A DNA stretch of 64,000 nt from Bosea sp. Tri-49 (GTDB lineage: Bacteria; Pseudomonadota; Alphaproteobacteria; Rhizobiales; Beijerinckiaceae). Shown here in pieces: positions 26,470-35,177 of the stretch (the first letter of the stretch is position 1; each line of letters starts with the position of its first letter). The stretch is taken from NCBI RefSeq assembly GCF_003952665.1, contig NZ_CP017946.1, forward strand, positions 3,410,001 through 3,474,000, in the 5' to 3' direction. The position numbers and the translations under genes are program-made. The notes beneath the pieces were generated by a model. It ran no database searches, was not told the DNA's origin, and saw only the letters and a program-made list of their open reading frames with translations.

Positions 26470-27991
26470 CGTCCGGTTCTCCTGCTCGCAACACTGCAAG
26501 CGGCAGCCACAGCCGCATCGTCGTGCCTTTACCCGGTCCCTCACTCAGCGGCTCGATGCTGCCGCCATTCGCCTCGACGAAAGTCTTCGCGATGGCGAGC
26601 CCCAGACCGCTTCCGCCCGCAATATCGGCATGACGCTCGCCGCGATGGAAGCGCTCGAAGATCTGCTGCGCCTCATGCTGGTCGAGCCCGGGACCCTCGT
26701 CCTGGACCGCGATGATCAGCCTTCCGTCGCGCTCGCTGGCACTGATGGTGATTGGTGCGTCGCCCGGCGCGAACTTGGCGGCGTTCTCCAGGATGTTGAT
26801 CAGCGCCTGCTCGACGAGCACCGGATCGACCCGGACAAAGGGGAGATCGCGCGCCAGCGCCAGCGTAACCTTGCGACCGGCAAGCCGCTCAGCGGTACTG
26901 TCCAGCGCGCCGTTGACGATATCAGCCGGGTCCACCTCGTCGAAGCGCGGCTGCAAGGCACCGGCGCGAATACGGGTAACGTCGAGCAGGTTCTGGATGC
27001 GCCGGTCGAGGCGGCCAGCTTCCGAGGCGATGGCTTTCGACAGATCGGACAGGCGCGGCTCGGACGAGATCGCCGGCGCCGTCGACAGCACGCTGGCAGA
27101 GCCGAGAATGCTCGCCAGCGGCGTGCGCAATTCGTGCGAGACCGATTCCATGAGGATGTCGCGCAGCGCGTCGGTGCGTTGGCGCAGCTGCCGCTCCTCG
27201 AGCGCGCGTGTCAGCCCCAGCCGTTCCAGCGAGCGTGCTCCCTCCTCCAGGATGGAGCGGGCGCTGGCGACGATCTCACCGCTCAGATCATGACTGTCGC
27301 TGCCCATCGCGACTGCCAGGACCGCCTGGAGCGGACCCGGCCGGCCCAGCCTGCAGAGCAGCCAACGCCCGCCCGCCGGTAGATCGGCGACCGAGACATC
27401 GGGACTGTCAGGGCGGCCGCGACCCTCGGCGAACTGGCGCGCCGCTTCGATCAGCGCAGTTGCGGGCACGGCCGCGGCCGATCGGCGGATCGCGTGCCAG
27501 CCCTGACCTTCGCTTGCGGCAAACAACACGACCTCGCGCTCGAAGGCATCAGCCATATGGGCGGCGACGATGTTGTAGATCGCAGCGACATCGGCTGCCC
27601 CGGCGATCTCGCTGCTAAGGTCGTAGAGCTGGCGCACGCGCCGCTCGTCCTCGCGCACCCGCAGCATCTGGGCGCGCAGCTGCCCGGCAAGTCGCCCGAT
27701 CGTCAGGGCGACGATCAGCGAGATGACGAGGTCGACGATCTGCGAGGGTCGCACCACCATGACGCTGAAGAGCGGTGGGTAAAACAGCGAGGTCATCACC
27801 GCGCCGAGCAGGGCGGCCGCGACAGCGGGGCCGGTGCCGTACCAGACCGCCGCAACCAATCCCGGCAGCATGTAGATCGCCGAGACGCTTTCCAGCGGCG
27901 TCAGCACGACCAGGATGACGGCAGGCACCGTCGCCACGGCGACCAGACCAGCGGCCTTCAGATAGGCAAGAGGATCGATGCGCAAGATCAC
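26462..27991 (-). CDS. Truncated KdpD-type sensor histidine kinase
   Basis: A 509-residue kinase. It has four N-terminal helices (about 12-100, the DUF4118 region of KdpD), a GAF-like domain (about 125-255), HisKA with His286 in VSHELRTPL, and an ATPase domain with NILENAAKFAPG and GSGLGLAIAK. It lacks the roughly 380-residue N-terminal KdpD and Usp sensor domains found in E. coli KdpD. This changes what it can sense. The start is GTG at 27991 without a clear ribosome site. It phosphorylates the overlapping response regulator. Confidence 0.9.
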   Translation of the reverse strand: MILRIDPLAYLKAAGLVAVATVPAVILVVLTPLESVSAIYMLPGLVAAVWYGTGPAVAAALLGAVMTSLFYPPLFSVMVVRPSQIVDLVISLIVALTIGRLAGQLRAQMLRVREDERRVRQLYDLSSEIAGAADVAAIYNIVAAHMADAFEREVVLFAASEGQGWHAIRRSAAAVPATALIEAARQFAEGRGRPDSPDVSVADLPAGGRWLLCRLGRPGPLQAVLAVAMGSDSHDLSGEIVASARSILEEGARSLERLGLTRALEERQLRQRTDALRDILMESVSHELRTPLASILGSASVLSTAPAISSEPRLSDLSKAIASEAGRLDRRIQNLLDVTRIRAGALQPRFDEVDPADIVNGALDSTAERLAGRKVTLALARDLPFVRVDPVLVEQALINILENAAKFAPGDAPITISASERDGRLIIAVQDEGPGLDQHEAQQIFERFHRGERHADIAGGSGLGLAIAKTFVEANGGSIEPLSEGPGKGTTMRLWLPLAVLRAGEPDDD

Positions 27992-28071
27992 GATGCTGGC
28001 TGCTTTAGCAGGTCCCGTGCCGCCTGCCGCACAGGAAACTCATCCGGCTAGGATGCGGTTTCGCGCAGCGC

Positions 28072-28551
28072 TTAGTCAGTGTGCTCGGCTGCGATGAGAT
28101 TGCCGCGCAGACGCACCATCTCCTCGCGGAGGTGGCGCTGCTCCTCGGGAGCGAGGCCGGTAGCGCGCTGCATGCTGACCCGGACCGCCCTGCCCCGCTC
28201 GCGCAGAGCGCGGCCCTGCGCCGTCAGATTGATGCGGACCTGCCGCTCGTCCTGCGGGTCGCGCTGGCGTGTCACCGCGCCCATCGCCTCCAAGCGCTTC
28301 AGCAGCGGCGTCAGCGTGCTCGAATCGAGGAAAAGTTTCTCGCCGAGTTGGCCGACGGTCTGGTCCGCCTCCTCATAGAGCGCGACCAGCGCGATATATT
28401 GCGGATAGGTGATCCCGAGCTCATCGAGCAGCGGCTTGTAGACGCGGTTGAAGGCGAGATTGGTCGAATAGACCGCAAAGCAGAGGAACTCGTCGAGCCC
28501 CGGCAGCCTGTCGGCGCCGGCCTGCTGAGCCGCCTGCCCTGAATCGCCCAT
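28072..28551 (-). CDS. MarR family regulator, OhrR-like
   Basis: A 159-residue repressor-type protein. The N-terminal segment [20 protein letters not shown] is the OhrR signature. It holds Cys24, the peroxide-sensing cysteine of OhrR proteins. The wing is [13 protein letters not shown]. The start at 28551 is chosen because GGAGG lies 8 bases upstream; a GTG at 28581 would add 10 residues and lacks a good site. It faces a thiol-redox cassette across 120 bases that hold two related dyads, so organic-peroxide or thiol stress control is a fair inference. No ohr gene lies beside it. Confidence 0.88.
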   Translation of the reverse strand: MGDSGQAAQQAGADRLPGLDEFLCFAVYSTNLAFNRVYKPLLDELGITYPQYIALVALYEEADQTVGQLGEKLFLDSSTLTPLLKRLEAMGAVTRQRDPQDERQVRINLTAQGRALRERGRAVRVSMQRATGLAPEEQRHLREEMVRLRGNLIAAEHTD

Positions 28552-28607
28552 CGCATCCGCCTCCGGCAAAGGATCGCTCACAGATATTTGATGCGCGATT
28601 TATTTTC

Positions 28608-28626
28608 AAGCGATTGATCAACGCTT
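28608..28626. promoter_or_regulatory. Candidate MarR/OhrR operator 1
   Basis: An imperfect dyad AAGCG-A-TTGATCAA-CGCTT with a palindromic TTGATCAA core. It shares CAAGCGATT with the second dyad 30 bases away, read from the other strand. It lies in the gap between the MarR gene and the divergent redox cassette. Confidence 0.45.
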
Positions 28627-28645
28627 CGCGCCCGGTTATTTGTCG

Positions 28646-28660
28646 AGCGATCTAATCGCT
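28646..28660. promoter_or_regulatory. Candidate MarR/OhrR operator 2
   Basis: Perfect 6-bp arms AGCGAT / ATCGCT around a 3-base centre. The minus strand reads CAAGCGATT, also found in operator 1. It is 11 bases upstream of the 74-residue peptide gene. Confidence 0.45.
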
Positions 28661-28670
28661 TGGCATATAA

Positions 28671-28895
28671 ATGATGGAGCTTGCCGTGATCCGCACTCAA
28701 CCGGCCGCCAAGGCGCTCGCACAAGCCCAGCCCGAGGCCATTCCCGCCCCGCGTCGCCTGTTGCTGGCGGCGATGCTGGCGGCGGCTACGAGCTTCGCCA
28801 TGGCCTGCAGCGCCTTCACCGGCCCACGCAGCTACGGCTCCGTCCCGGTCGTGTCATCGAACCCGCCGCCACGGCGCGGCGCAGCCCGCTCCTGA
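28671..28895 (+). CDS. Small hydrophobic-segment protein ahead of the CcdA-TlpA gene
   Basis: A 74-residue reading frame with two adjacent ATG codons. It has a hydrophobic segment around residues 29-45 (LLLAAMLAAATSFAMAC) ending in a cysteine, which may be a lipobox-like or Sec export signal, then a short Pro/Ser tail. It starts 11 bases after a candidate operator and ends 21 bases before the redox gene, so it would be the first gene of that unit. No family is recognised. Coding evidence is limited to position, length and the membrane-like segment. Confidence 0.45.
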   Translation: MMELAVIRTQPAAKALAQAQPEAIPAPRRLLLAAMLAAATSFAMACSAFTGPRSYGSVPVVSSNPPPRRGAARS

Positions 28896-28916
28896 CGCCC
28901 CCGAGGAGACGCTTCG

Positions 28917-30629
28917 ATGAACTTCGTTCTGGCCTATCTCGCCGGCGTCCTGACCATCGCCAGCCCCTGCATCCTGCCGGTCCTGCCCTTCGTCCTGACG
29001 CGCGCCGGCCAGCCCTTCCGCAGCAGCACCTTGCCGATGCTGCTCGGCATGGCGCTGGCGTTCGCAGGCGTGGCGAGCCTCGCCGCCGTCGCCGGCAGCT
29101 GGGCGATTGCGCTCAACAGCCATGGCCGCAGCATCGCACTCGGCTTCGCCGCCCTGTTCGGGCTGGCCCTGTTGTTCCCAGCTTTGGCGACACGCCTCGC
29201 CGGGCCATTGACCGCGCTCGGCGAGAAGCTGACGCGCGTGGCGGGAGCGGATGGCCGCACCGATCTGCGGCCGGCATCGTCCGCTTTGCTCGGCGTCGCC
29301 ACCGGCCTTTTGTGGACGCCCTGCGCCGGGCCGGTGCTCGGCCTGATCCTGGCTGGGGCCGTTCTCGGCGGGCCGAGCCTGACTACCGCGCTCCTGCTCT
29401 TCGCCTATGCCGCCGGCGCGGCAACGGCGCTGGCCGCCGTGCTGCTCCTGGGCAACCGGCTGCTCAGGGGCGCCCGGCGTCCCGCCGCCCTGCTCGAACC
29501 CGTCAGGCGCGGCCTCGGTGTCGCGGTGGTCGCGAGCACGATCGCGATCGCCTTCGGCTTCGACACCAGCGTCCTTACCCGACTGTCGGCGCCGACCACC
29601 GCCGCGATCGAGCAGCGACTGATCGACCTGGCTTCGCCGAGCATGCCCGGCCTCGTCACGACCGCGCAGGCGCAGCCTGCCGCAAAGCCGCTGTTCGTCG
29701 CAAAGCAATGGCTCGACCGCGAGCCGCTCACCGTCGAGAGCGTGCGCGGCAAGGTCGTGCTGGTGAATTTCTGGACCTATTCCTGTATCAACTGCCTGCG
29801 CACGCTGCCTTATGTCCGGGCCTGGGCCGAGAAGTACAAAGACCGCGGCCTTGTCGTGGTCGGCGTGCACACGCCGGAATTCGCCTTCGAGAAGGACCCG
29901 GCCAATGTGCGCAAGGCCGTCACCGCGCTCGGCGTGACCTATCCGGTCGCGATCGACAACGATTATGCGGTCTGGCGCGCCTTCAGCAACCAGGCCTGGC
30001 CGGCGCGCTACTTCATCGACGCACAGGGCCGCACCCGCCACCACGAGTTCGGCGAGGGCGACTATGCCGCCTCCGAGCGGCTGATCCAATCGCTGCTCGC
30101 CGAGGCCGGCGGCAAGGTCGAGCCCGGCATCGCCAAGGTCTCGGGCGAAGGCGCGCAAGGGGCGCCCGACTTCGCCAATCTGCGCTCGCCCGAGACCTAT
30201 CTCGGCCATGCCCGCAGCAATGGCTTCGCCTCGCCGGGCGGAATCCGGGCCGATGCGCCCGCTACCTATGCAGCCGCCACCTCCCCGCGCCTCAACCAGT
30301 GGAGCCTGTCGGGCGCCTGGACGGTCGCCGGCGAGTTCGCCACGTCGCAGCAGGCAGGCGGGCGGATCAACCATCGCTTCCATGCCCGCGACCTGCATCT
30401 GGTCATGGGCCGCCTGCCCGGCAGCCCGCCCGTCCGCTTCCGCGTCACGATCGACGGGGCCGCGCCCGGCAGTGCCCATGGCGCCGACATCGACGCCGAC
30501 GGCTACGGCACGATCAGCGACGAGCGGCTCTACCAGCTCGTCCGGCAGGACGGACCGGTGAAGCCCCGCGACTTCAGCATCGAGTTCCTCGATCCCGGCG
30601 TGCGCGCCTACGCCTTCACCTTCGGCTGA
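28917..30629 (+). CDS. dipZ: DipZ-type CcdA-TlpA fusion (cytochrome c biogenesis / thiol-redox protein)
   Basis: A 570-residue fusion. Residues 1-225 form a CcdA membrane domain with Cys18 (ASPCILP) and Cys136 (WTPCAGP) that pass reducing power across the membrane. Residues 260-400 form a TlpA/thioredoxin domain with active site Cys290-Ile-Asn-Cys293. Residues 430-570 form a beta-sandwich carbohydrate-binding-like domain. This matches the mycobacterial DipZ layout. It likely delivers electrons to oxidised periplasmic protein thiols. The OhrR-like regulator opposite fits a response to oxidants. Confidence 0.9.
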   Translation: MNFVLAYLAGVLTIASPCILPVLPFVLTRAGQPFRSSTLPMLLGMALAFAGVASLAAVAGSWAIALNSHGRSIALGFAALFGLALLFPALATRLAGPLTALGEKLTRVAGADGRTDLRPASSALLGVATGLLWTPCAGPVLGLILAGAVLGGPSLTTALLLFAYAAGAATALAAVLLLGNRLLRGARRPAALLEPVRRGLGVAVVASTIAIAFGFDTSVLTRLSAPTTAAIEQRLIDLASPSMPGLVTTAQAQPAAKPLFVAKQWLDREPLTVESVRGKVVLVNFWTYSCINCLRTLPYVRAWAEKYKDRGLVVVGVHTPEFAFEKDPANVRKAVTALGVTYPVAIDNDYAVWRAFSNQAWPARYFIDAQGRTRHHEFGEGDYAASERLIQSLLAEAGGKVEPGIAKVSGEGAQGAPDFANLRSPETYLGHARSNGFASPGGIRADAPATYAAATSPRLNQWSLSGAWTVAGEFATSQQAGGRINHRFHARDLHLVMGRLPGSPPVRFRVTIDGAAPGSAHGADIDADGYGTISDERLYQLVRQDGPVKPRDFSIEFLDPGVRAYAFTFG

Positions 30630-30667
30630 CCGCCGCAATTCGCCAGAAAAAACAACGGGAGGACAGC

Positions 30668-31303
30668 ATGAAGCTCTATCTCAACAAAGTCTCGTCCGCG
30701 ACCGCACGGGTGCGCATCGCGCTTGCCCTGAAGGGTCTCAAGGTGGAGGAAGAGCTCGTCACCATCTTCGGCGACGACGCAGCCAGCCGAAGTCCGGAGT
30801 ATCGCGCACTCAATCCGCAAGGGCTGGTGCCCGCACTGCTCACCGATAGTGGCTGGCTGATCACACAGTCATTGGCGATCATCGACTATCTCGACCAGAT
30901 CGCTCCGGAGCCGCCGCTGCTGCCTGCGGAGCCGGAGCAGCGGGCCTTCGCGCGCTCGGTCGCTCTCGCCATCGCAGCCGAGATCCACGCGCTGCTGCCG
31001 CCGCGCGTCGGCGCCCGTCTCAGGAGTCTTCCCGGCGTCGGGCCCGAGGAGGTCGCGAGCTGGAACCGGCACTGGGTCAGCGAGGGGCTCAGCGCCGTCG
31101 AAGCGCTGATCGCGCGGCGGCGCACCGGCCGCTTCGTCGTCGGCGACCGGCCGTCCATCGCCGACATCGTGCTGTTCCCGCAGACGGTCGGCGCCACCCG
31201 CATCGGACTCGATGTGGCGCAATGGCCTGTTATCGCCGAGATCGCCGGCCATTGCCGCGCCATTCCCGCCTTTGCCGAGAATGCGCCGGTCTCGCCCAAA
31301 TAG
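30668..31303 (+). CDS. Zeta-like glutathione S-transferase (maleylacetoacetate isomerase family)
   Basis: A 211-residue GST. The N-terminus has SSATARVRIALALKGL, close to the zeta-class SS-C-RVRIAL motif, followed by NPQGLVPAL and TQSLAIIDYLD for glutathione binding. The C-terminal cap is SIADI. The zeta-class catalytic cysteine is replaced by Ala-Thr here, so isomerase activity is doubtful and a thiol-detoxifying or disulfide role is possible. It lies 38 bases after the CcdA-TlpA gene, probably in one operon. Confidence 0.85.
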   Translation: MKLYLNKVSSATARVRIALALKGLKVEEELVTIFGDDAASRSPEYRALNPQGLVPALLTDSGWLITQSLAIIDYLDQIAPEPPLLPAEPEQRAFARSVALAIAAEIHALLPPRVGARLRSLPGVGPEEVASWNRHWVSEGLSAVEALIARRRTGRFVVGDRPSIADIVLFPQTVGATRIGLDVAQWPVIAEIAGHCRAIPAFAENAPVSPK

Positions 31304-31309
31304 CAGGCG

Positions 31310-32356
31310 TCAGCCGGCCCGCACCTGCGAGGGCGAACGGCCAAAGCGCTTGCGGAAGCTGCGGTTGAAATAGGAGAGGTCGCCGAAGCCGACCTCGAAG
31401 GCGACGCTGCTGATCGAGATCGCGTCGTCCTCGGCCGACATCAGCTTGAGCCAGGCCCGTTCGAGCCGACGCTCCATCACATAATCGGAGAAGGTGCGCC
31501 CTTCCGCGCCGAAGGCCTTCTGGATGGCGCGCGGGGTCACGCCGTAGAGCCCAGCGATCATGTCGATCGAGAGCTCGCGCCGCTCCAGCCTGGTCTCGAT
31601 ATCGGCCTTGATCGGGGCGAGCCGGCCGCCGCGCCGGGGCGTGGCGGTCACCGGCGGCGCGCTGCGGTCGGCCAGCATCACGCCGATCAGGTCGTGGACA
31701 TGGCCAATGGCGAGATCGCGCAGCGGCGCCGAATTGAGCGGGAACAGGCCGCGCAAGAGCAGAGCGCCGTAATGCGCCAGCACTTGCAGGCCGCGGTTGC
31801 CGCGCGGGATCGCTTGCATCAGTTCGTCAGGGGCAAGCTGCGCCAGCGGCGGCAGCCGCGCCGGGTCGAGCGCGATCAGGTCGATGCGGCCAAGCTCGAC
31901 CAAAGTGAAGCGCGTCTCCTGCGCGAGATCGACGACCGCAGCATCTCGGGCCCGCAGCGAAATGCGGCGGCCCGCCTGCTCGATCACGCAGCGGCCATCG
32001 GAGGGGCGCACGAGAATATAGCGCGGCTCCTGCCCGTCCCGGCGCGCCGGCCAAGTCCACGGCGTCGCCGGAGCAAAGCAGGACATCAGCCCGATATCAG
32101 GCCGCGTCGTCAGCGCACTGCGAGCGGCGAAGGGCAGCGCGGCATCGGCGCGAATGTCTTCGCCATCGGGCACACGCCCGAGAATCTTGTGCGCCATCGT
32201 CCGGATCTCGTCGGACGCGGCCTCGCCCGAGACCAGCCAGAATGGCGCGAAGGTCTCGGCCTCGATTGCCGCGGCGCTCACAGACCGTGACATCGCGGCC
32301 ACAGGCGCTTCGTCCCGCATTGGAGTTCGCTTTTGTCCCATAGCGCGTTCGCGCAT
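31310..32356 (-). CDS. AraC family regulator of the siderophore cassette
   Basis: A 348-residue regulator with an N-terminal cupin-like sensing region (about 90-200) and a C-terminal AraC DNA-binding domain with two helix-turn-helix units, including YFNRSFRKRFGRSPSQVR. Genes of this type next to a TonB receptor and a RhtX/FptX permease are PchR- or RhrA-like activators that respond to a ferric siderophore; this is inference from context. Start codon is uncertain: ATGs at 32356, 32341 and 32320 are possible and no ribosome site decides. Confidence 0.88.
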   Translation of the reverse strand: MRERAMGQKRTPMRDEAPVAAMSRSVSAAAIEAETFAPFWLVSGEAASDEIRTMAHKILGRVPDGEDIRADAALPFAARSALTTRPDIGLMSCFAPATPWTWPARRDGQEPRYILVRPSDGRCVIEQAGRRISLRARDAAVVDLAQETRFTLVELGRIDLIALDPARLPPLAQLAPDELMQAIPRGNRGLQVLAHYGALLLRGLFPLNSAPLRDLAIGHVHDLIGVMLADRSAPPVTATPRRGGRLAPIKADIETRLERRELSIDMIAGLYGVTPRAIQKAFGAEGRTFSDYVMERRLERAWLKLMSAEDDAISISSVAFEVGFGDLSYFNRSFRKRFGRSPSQVRAG

Positions 32357-32369
32357 GTCCAAGATGATG

Positions 32370-32470
32370 CTTTAGATATAACTTTAGAGATCACAAGAAC
32401 ACAACGCAAAGCGATCCATTCGCCGCAGAGATCAATGAATAAAACTAGTTTATTCTAGTTCTAAACTAAG
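32370..32470. promoter_or_regulatory. Divergent control region with AraC-type direct repeats and dyad
   Basis: CTTTAGA occurs twice (32370-32376 and 32382-32388, 12-base period), near the AraC gene. CTAGTT occurs twice (32445-32450 and 32455-32460, 10-base period) nearer the TonB receptor. AGTTTA (32447-32452) and TAAACT (32462-32467) form a dyad with a 9-base gap. The stretch is clearly AT-rich compared with the window. It probably holds the activator and iron-control sites. Confidence 0.4.
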
Positions 32471-32562
32471 ATCGAAACGGCGCCACAACTTCAGATCGAG
32501 CGAACGCGAGCGATACTCTCGCGCACAGGCGCCGATCCGGACCGACGACGACAGGTGTCTTC

Positions 32563-34803
32563 ATGAGCAAGCGCGCTTCCCTCGCCATCAGCCTGCCGGC
32601 TCTGCTTTGCGCCTCGGCGGCGATCGCGCAGTCGCCCCAGTCCCAGTCGTCGCAGTCCAATGTGATCGACCTCGACACGATCACCGTCACGGCGGCGCGC
32701 GCCGAGCGCAGCACGGCCGAGACGCCGCAATCGATCCAGGTGCTCGACCGGGCGCAGATCGAGGAGCAGCTGAAATTCAGCCCGAACGCCGCGGCCGCAC
32801 TCGGCAAGCTGGTGCCTGGTTACTCGATGTCGACGCAGACCGTGTCGAGCGCCTCGGAGAATTATCGCGGCCGCGACCTGCTCGTGCTGATCGACGGTGT
32901 GCCGATGAACACGCCGCTGCGCGACGTCTCGCGCATCCTCGCGCTGATCGATCTCAACACGGTCGAGCGCATCGAGATGGTGGCCGGTGCCTCCAGCCTC
33001 TACGGTGCCGGCGCGACCGGCGGCACGGTCAATTTCATCACCAAGAAGGCGGCGGACGGCAAGCCGAAGGTGACGATCAACACTGCCGTGCGCGGCTTCA
33101 CCCAGGCTCTCGGCCGCTCGCTGGCGCCGGAAGCCTCGGTCACCGTCTCGGGCAAGATTCCCGATGGATTCGACTACCTGATCTCCGGCAGCGGCCGCGG
33201 CGCCGGCCGCACCTATGATGGCGCCGGCCGCGAACTGCCGTCCGACGGTTTGCTCGGCCAGGGTGGCGGCGACCGTTACAAGGCCGGCAACCTCCTGGCC
33301 AAGCTCGGCTATGATTTAGACGCCAGCAAGCGCATCGAACTGCAGGGTTCGCTGATCGCCTTCGACCAGGATCCGAAATACCTGACCAACTACGCCGCGC
33401 CCTTCGCCCGGCCGGACCGAACGCAGCTCTATACCGGGCAGAACGTCATCGAGGACACCAAGTCGGTCTCGCTGCGCTATAGCGACAGCGACTTCGCCCT
33501 CGGCAAGCTCAGCCTCCTCGGCTACTACAACGACATCAAGAAGCGCTTCAATTATTCGACCTTCTCCTACCCCTACAACAGCCAGGTCTACTACTCCTTC
33601 AACCCGGCTTCGCCGACGAGCCCGGACAACCAGACCACGCTCTATTCGCAGCGCGGCGGTGTGAACCTGACGATCGACACGCCGCTCGATCGCATTCTGC
33701 CCGGCGCAAAGTTCACTTGGGGCGGCGACCTCAGCCAAGAGAAGACCTGGCAGACGCTGACCAATGGCCAGGACGTGTTCACGCCATTGAAGCAGACGAC
33801 CAGCGCCGCCTTCGGCCAGCTGCAGATACCGATCGGCGAGCGCATCACCCTCCGCGGCGGCCTGCGCTACGAGTACTTCTCGCTTGATGTCAGCGACTAT
33901 ACCCGCCCAGCCGCCTATGCAGCGGTCGCAGCCAACAACGCCCAGGGCTTCCAGAGCTTCGTGCTGCCGGCGCTCAACGTCACCGGCGGCAAGTTCGACT
34001 ACAAGGCCTGGACCGGCAATCTCGGCGCGACGGTCAAGCTCTCCGAGAGCAGCGAGATCTTCGGCGGCTTCTCGCAGGGCTTCGCCCTGCCCGATGTCGG
34101 CGCCTTCACCCGCCGCGCCGGCATCTCCACCGCCTTCGCCTGCCCGGTCGCGACCCCGAACTGCCTGCCGGCCAACCGGCGCAATGTCAGCTATGCCTCG
34201 ATCGCGCCGGAAGCGCAGATCGTCAACAATTACGAGCTCGGCATCCGCGGCAGCCACGGCATCTTCAAGGGCTCGCTGACCGGCTTCATCAGCACCTCCA
34301 GCAAGGGCGTGACCTTCGACCAGGCGAGCAACACGATCTCACAGCAGCGGGAGCGGATCTGGGGCGTCGAGGCGACCGGCGACGTCGCCGTCACCGAGCA
34401 GTTCACCCTCGGCAGCGTGCTGTCCTATCGCGAGGGCCGCTACGACACCAATGGCGACCGTAAGCTCGACAGCGCCCTGCCGAACAACCGGATCGGCTCG
34501 CCCTATCGCGGCATGCTCTATGGCAGCTACCGCTTCACCAACGGCATGCAGCTCCGGCTCGAGGGCGAGGCCTTCTCCGATCGCGACGTCGCGACCGACC
34601 TGCGCGGCACCCGCAACAGACTGAAGGGCGCGGCGACCATGAACGTCGCCTTCACCGCCCCGGTGCTCGAAGGCGAGGCCTATGTCGCGGTCAACAACCT
34701 GTTCGACCGGGCTTACCAGAACCCGACCGCGACCTCGGTGCGCAACCTCGCCAACTACGCCTGGGGCCGCACCGTGACGCTCGGCTTCCGCAAGACCTTC
34801 TGA
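32563..34803 (+). CDS. TonB-dependent siderophore receptor
   Basis: A 746-residue outer-membrane receptor. A signal peptide ends near residue 22 (AIAQ). A TonB-box like stretch (LDTITVTAAR) follows, then a plug domain (about 50-170) with VLIDGVPMNTPLRD and VERIEMVAGASSLYGAGATGGTVN, and a 22-strand barrel ending in the C-terminal Phe required for assembly. It imports a ferric siderophore with TonB energy. The RhtX/FptX-type permease and AraC activator in the same cassette make rhizobactin-, pyochelin- or similar siderophores plausible. No biosynthesis genes are present, so a xenosiderophore is likely. Confidence 0.94.
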   Translation: MSKRASLAISLPALLCASAAIAQSPQSQSSQSNVIDLDTITVTAARAERSTAETPQSIQVLDRAQIEEQLKFSPNAAAALGKLVPGYSMSTQTVSSASENYRGRDLLVLIDGVPMNTPLRDVSRILALIDLNTVERIEMVAGASSLYGAGATGGTVNFITKKAADGKPKVTINTAVRGFTQALGRSLAPEASVTVSGKIPDGFDYLISGSGRGAGRTYDGAGRELPSDGLLGQGGGDRYKAGNLLAKLGYDLDASKRIELQGSLIAFDQDPKYLTNYAAPFARPDRTQLYTGQNVIEDTKSVSLRYSDSDFALGKLSLLGYYNDIKKRFNYSTFSYPYNSQVYYSFNPASPTSPDNQTTLYSQRGGVNLTIDTPLDRILPGAKFTWGGDLSQEKTWQTLTNGQDVFTPLKQTTSAAFGQLQIPIGERITLRGGLRYEYFSLDVSDYTRPAAYAAVAANNAQGFQSFVLPALNVTGGKFDYKAWTGNLGATVKLSESSEIFGGFSQGFALPDVGAFTRRAGISTAFACPVATPNCLPANRRNVSYASIAPEAQIVNNYELGIRGSHGIFKGSLTGFISTSSKGVTFDQASNTISQQRERIWGVEATGDVAVTEQFTLGSVLSYREGRYDTNGDRKLDSALPNNRIGSPYRGMLYGSYRFTNGMQLRLEGEAFSDRDVATDLRGTRNRLKGAATMNVAFTAPVLEGEAYVAVNNLFDRAYQNPTATSVRNLANYAWGRTVTLGFRKTF

Positions 34804-34805
34804 CC

Positions 34806-35177
34806 ATGGTCAGCCTCGACAGCGACGCCGACGGCATCGTCACCCTGCGCTTCGCGCCGCCCTATGCCGACAATGACGAGCGCGCCTATCTGGACGCGCT
34901 CGCCGAGCTCGGCCGTCGGCAGGAGCCGTTCCTGCTGCTGACCGTCTTCGGCGGCGGCGGCAAGCTGTCCCAGGCCGGCGAGCGCGAGCAGGCGCTCTGG
35001 TTCAAGCGGACGCGGGCGCAGTTCGGCACGCTCTGCGGCGCCTGCGCCATCGTGCGCCCGGGCGCGACCAAGGCGATGGCCGATGTCTTCCGCCGGCTCT
35101 GGCCCTTTCCGATCAGCCTGGAGACCGACGAAGTGGCGGCCCGCGCCTTCCTGCTGAAGCACCGGAGAGCGGCATGA
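34806..35177 (+). CDS. 123-residue unknown protein in the siderophore cassette (possibly STAS-like)
   Basis: A 123-residue protein between the receptor and permease genes: 2 bases after one and overlapping the other by 4 bases (ATGA). No signal peptide or membrane helix is seen, so it is probably cytoplasmic. The pattern of alternating beta-type and helical stretches, with a late ETDEVAARAFLLKH, resembles SpoIIAA/STAS-like folds; this is a weak inference. It could be the counterpart of the unexplained small gene between receptor and permease in pyochelin uptake operons. Confidence 0.7.
   Translation: MVSLDSDADGIVTLRFAPPYADNDERAYLDALAELGRRQEPFLLLTVFGGGGKLSQAGEREQALWFKRTRAQFGTLCGACAIVRPGATKAMADVFRRLWPFPISLETDEVAARAFLLKHRRAA

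Noticed and set aside
25726..27991. A KdpDE system for potassium uptake
   Set aside because: No kdpFABC genes and loss of the KdpD N-terminal domains; only the family resemblance was kept.
32445..32470. A Fur, RirA or Irr box at the TonB receptor promoter
   Set aside because: No TGA-N9-TCA and no complete TTTAGAA/TTCTAAA pair; only half-sites are seen, so no operator is named.
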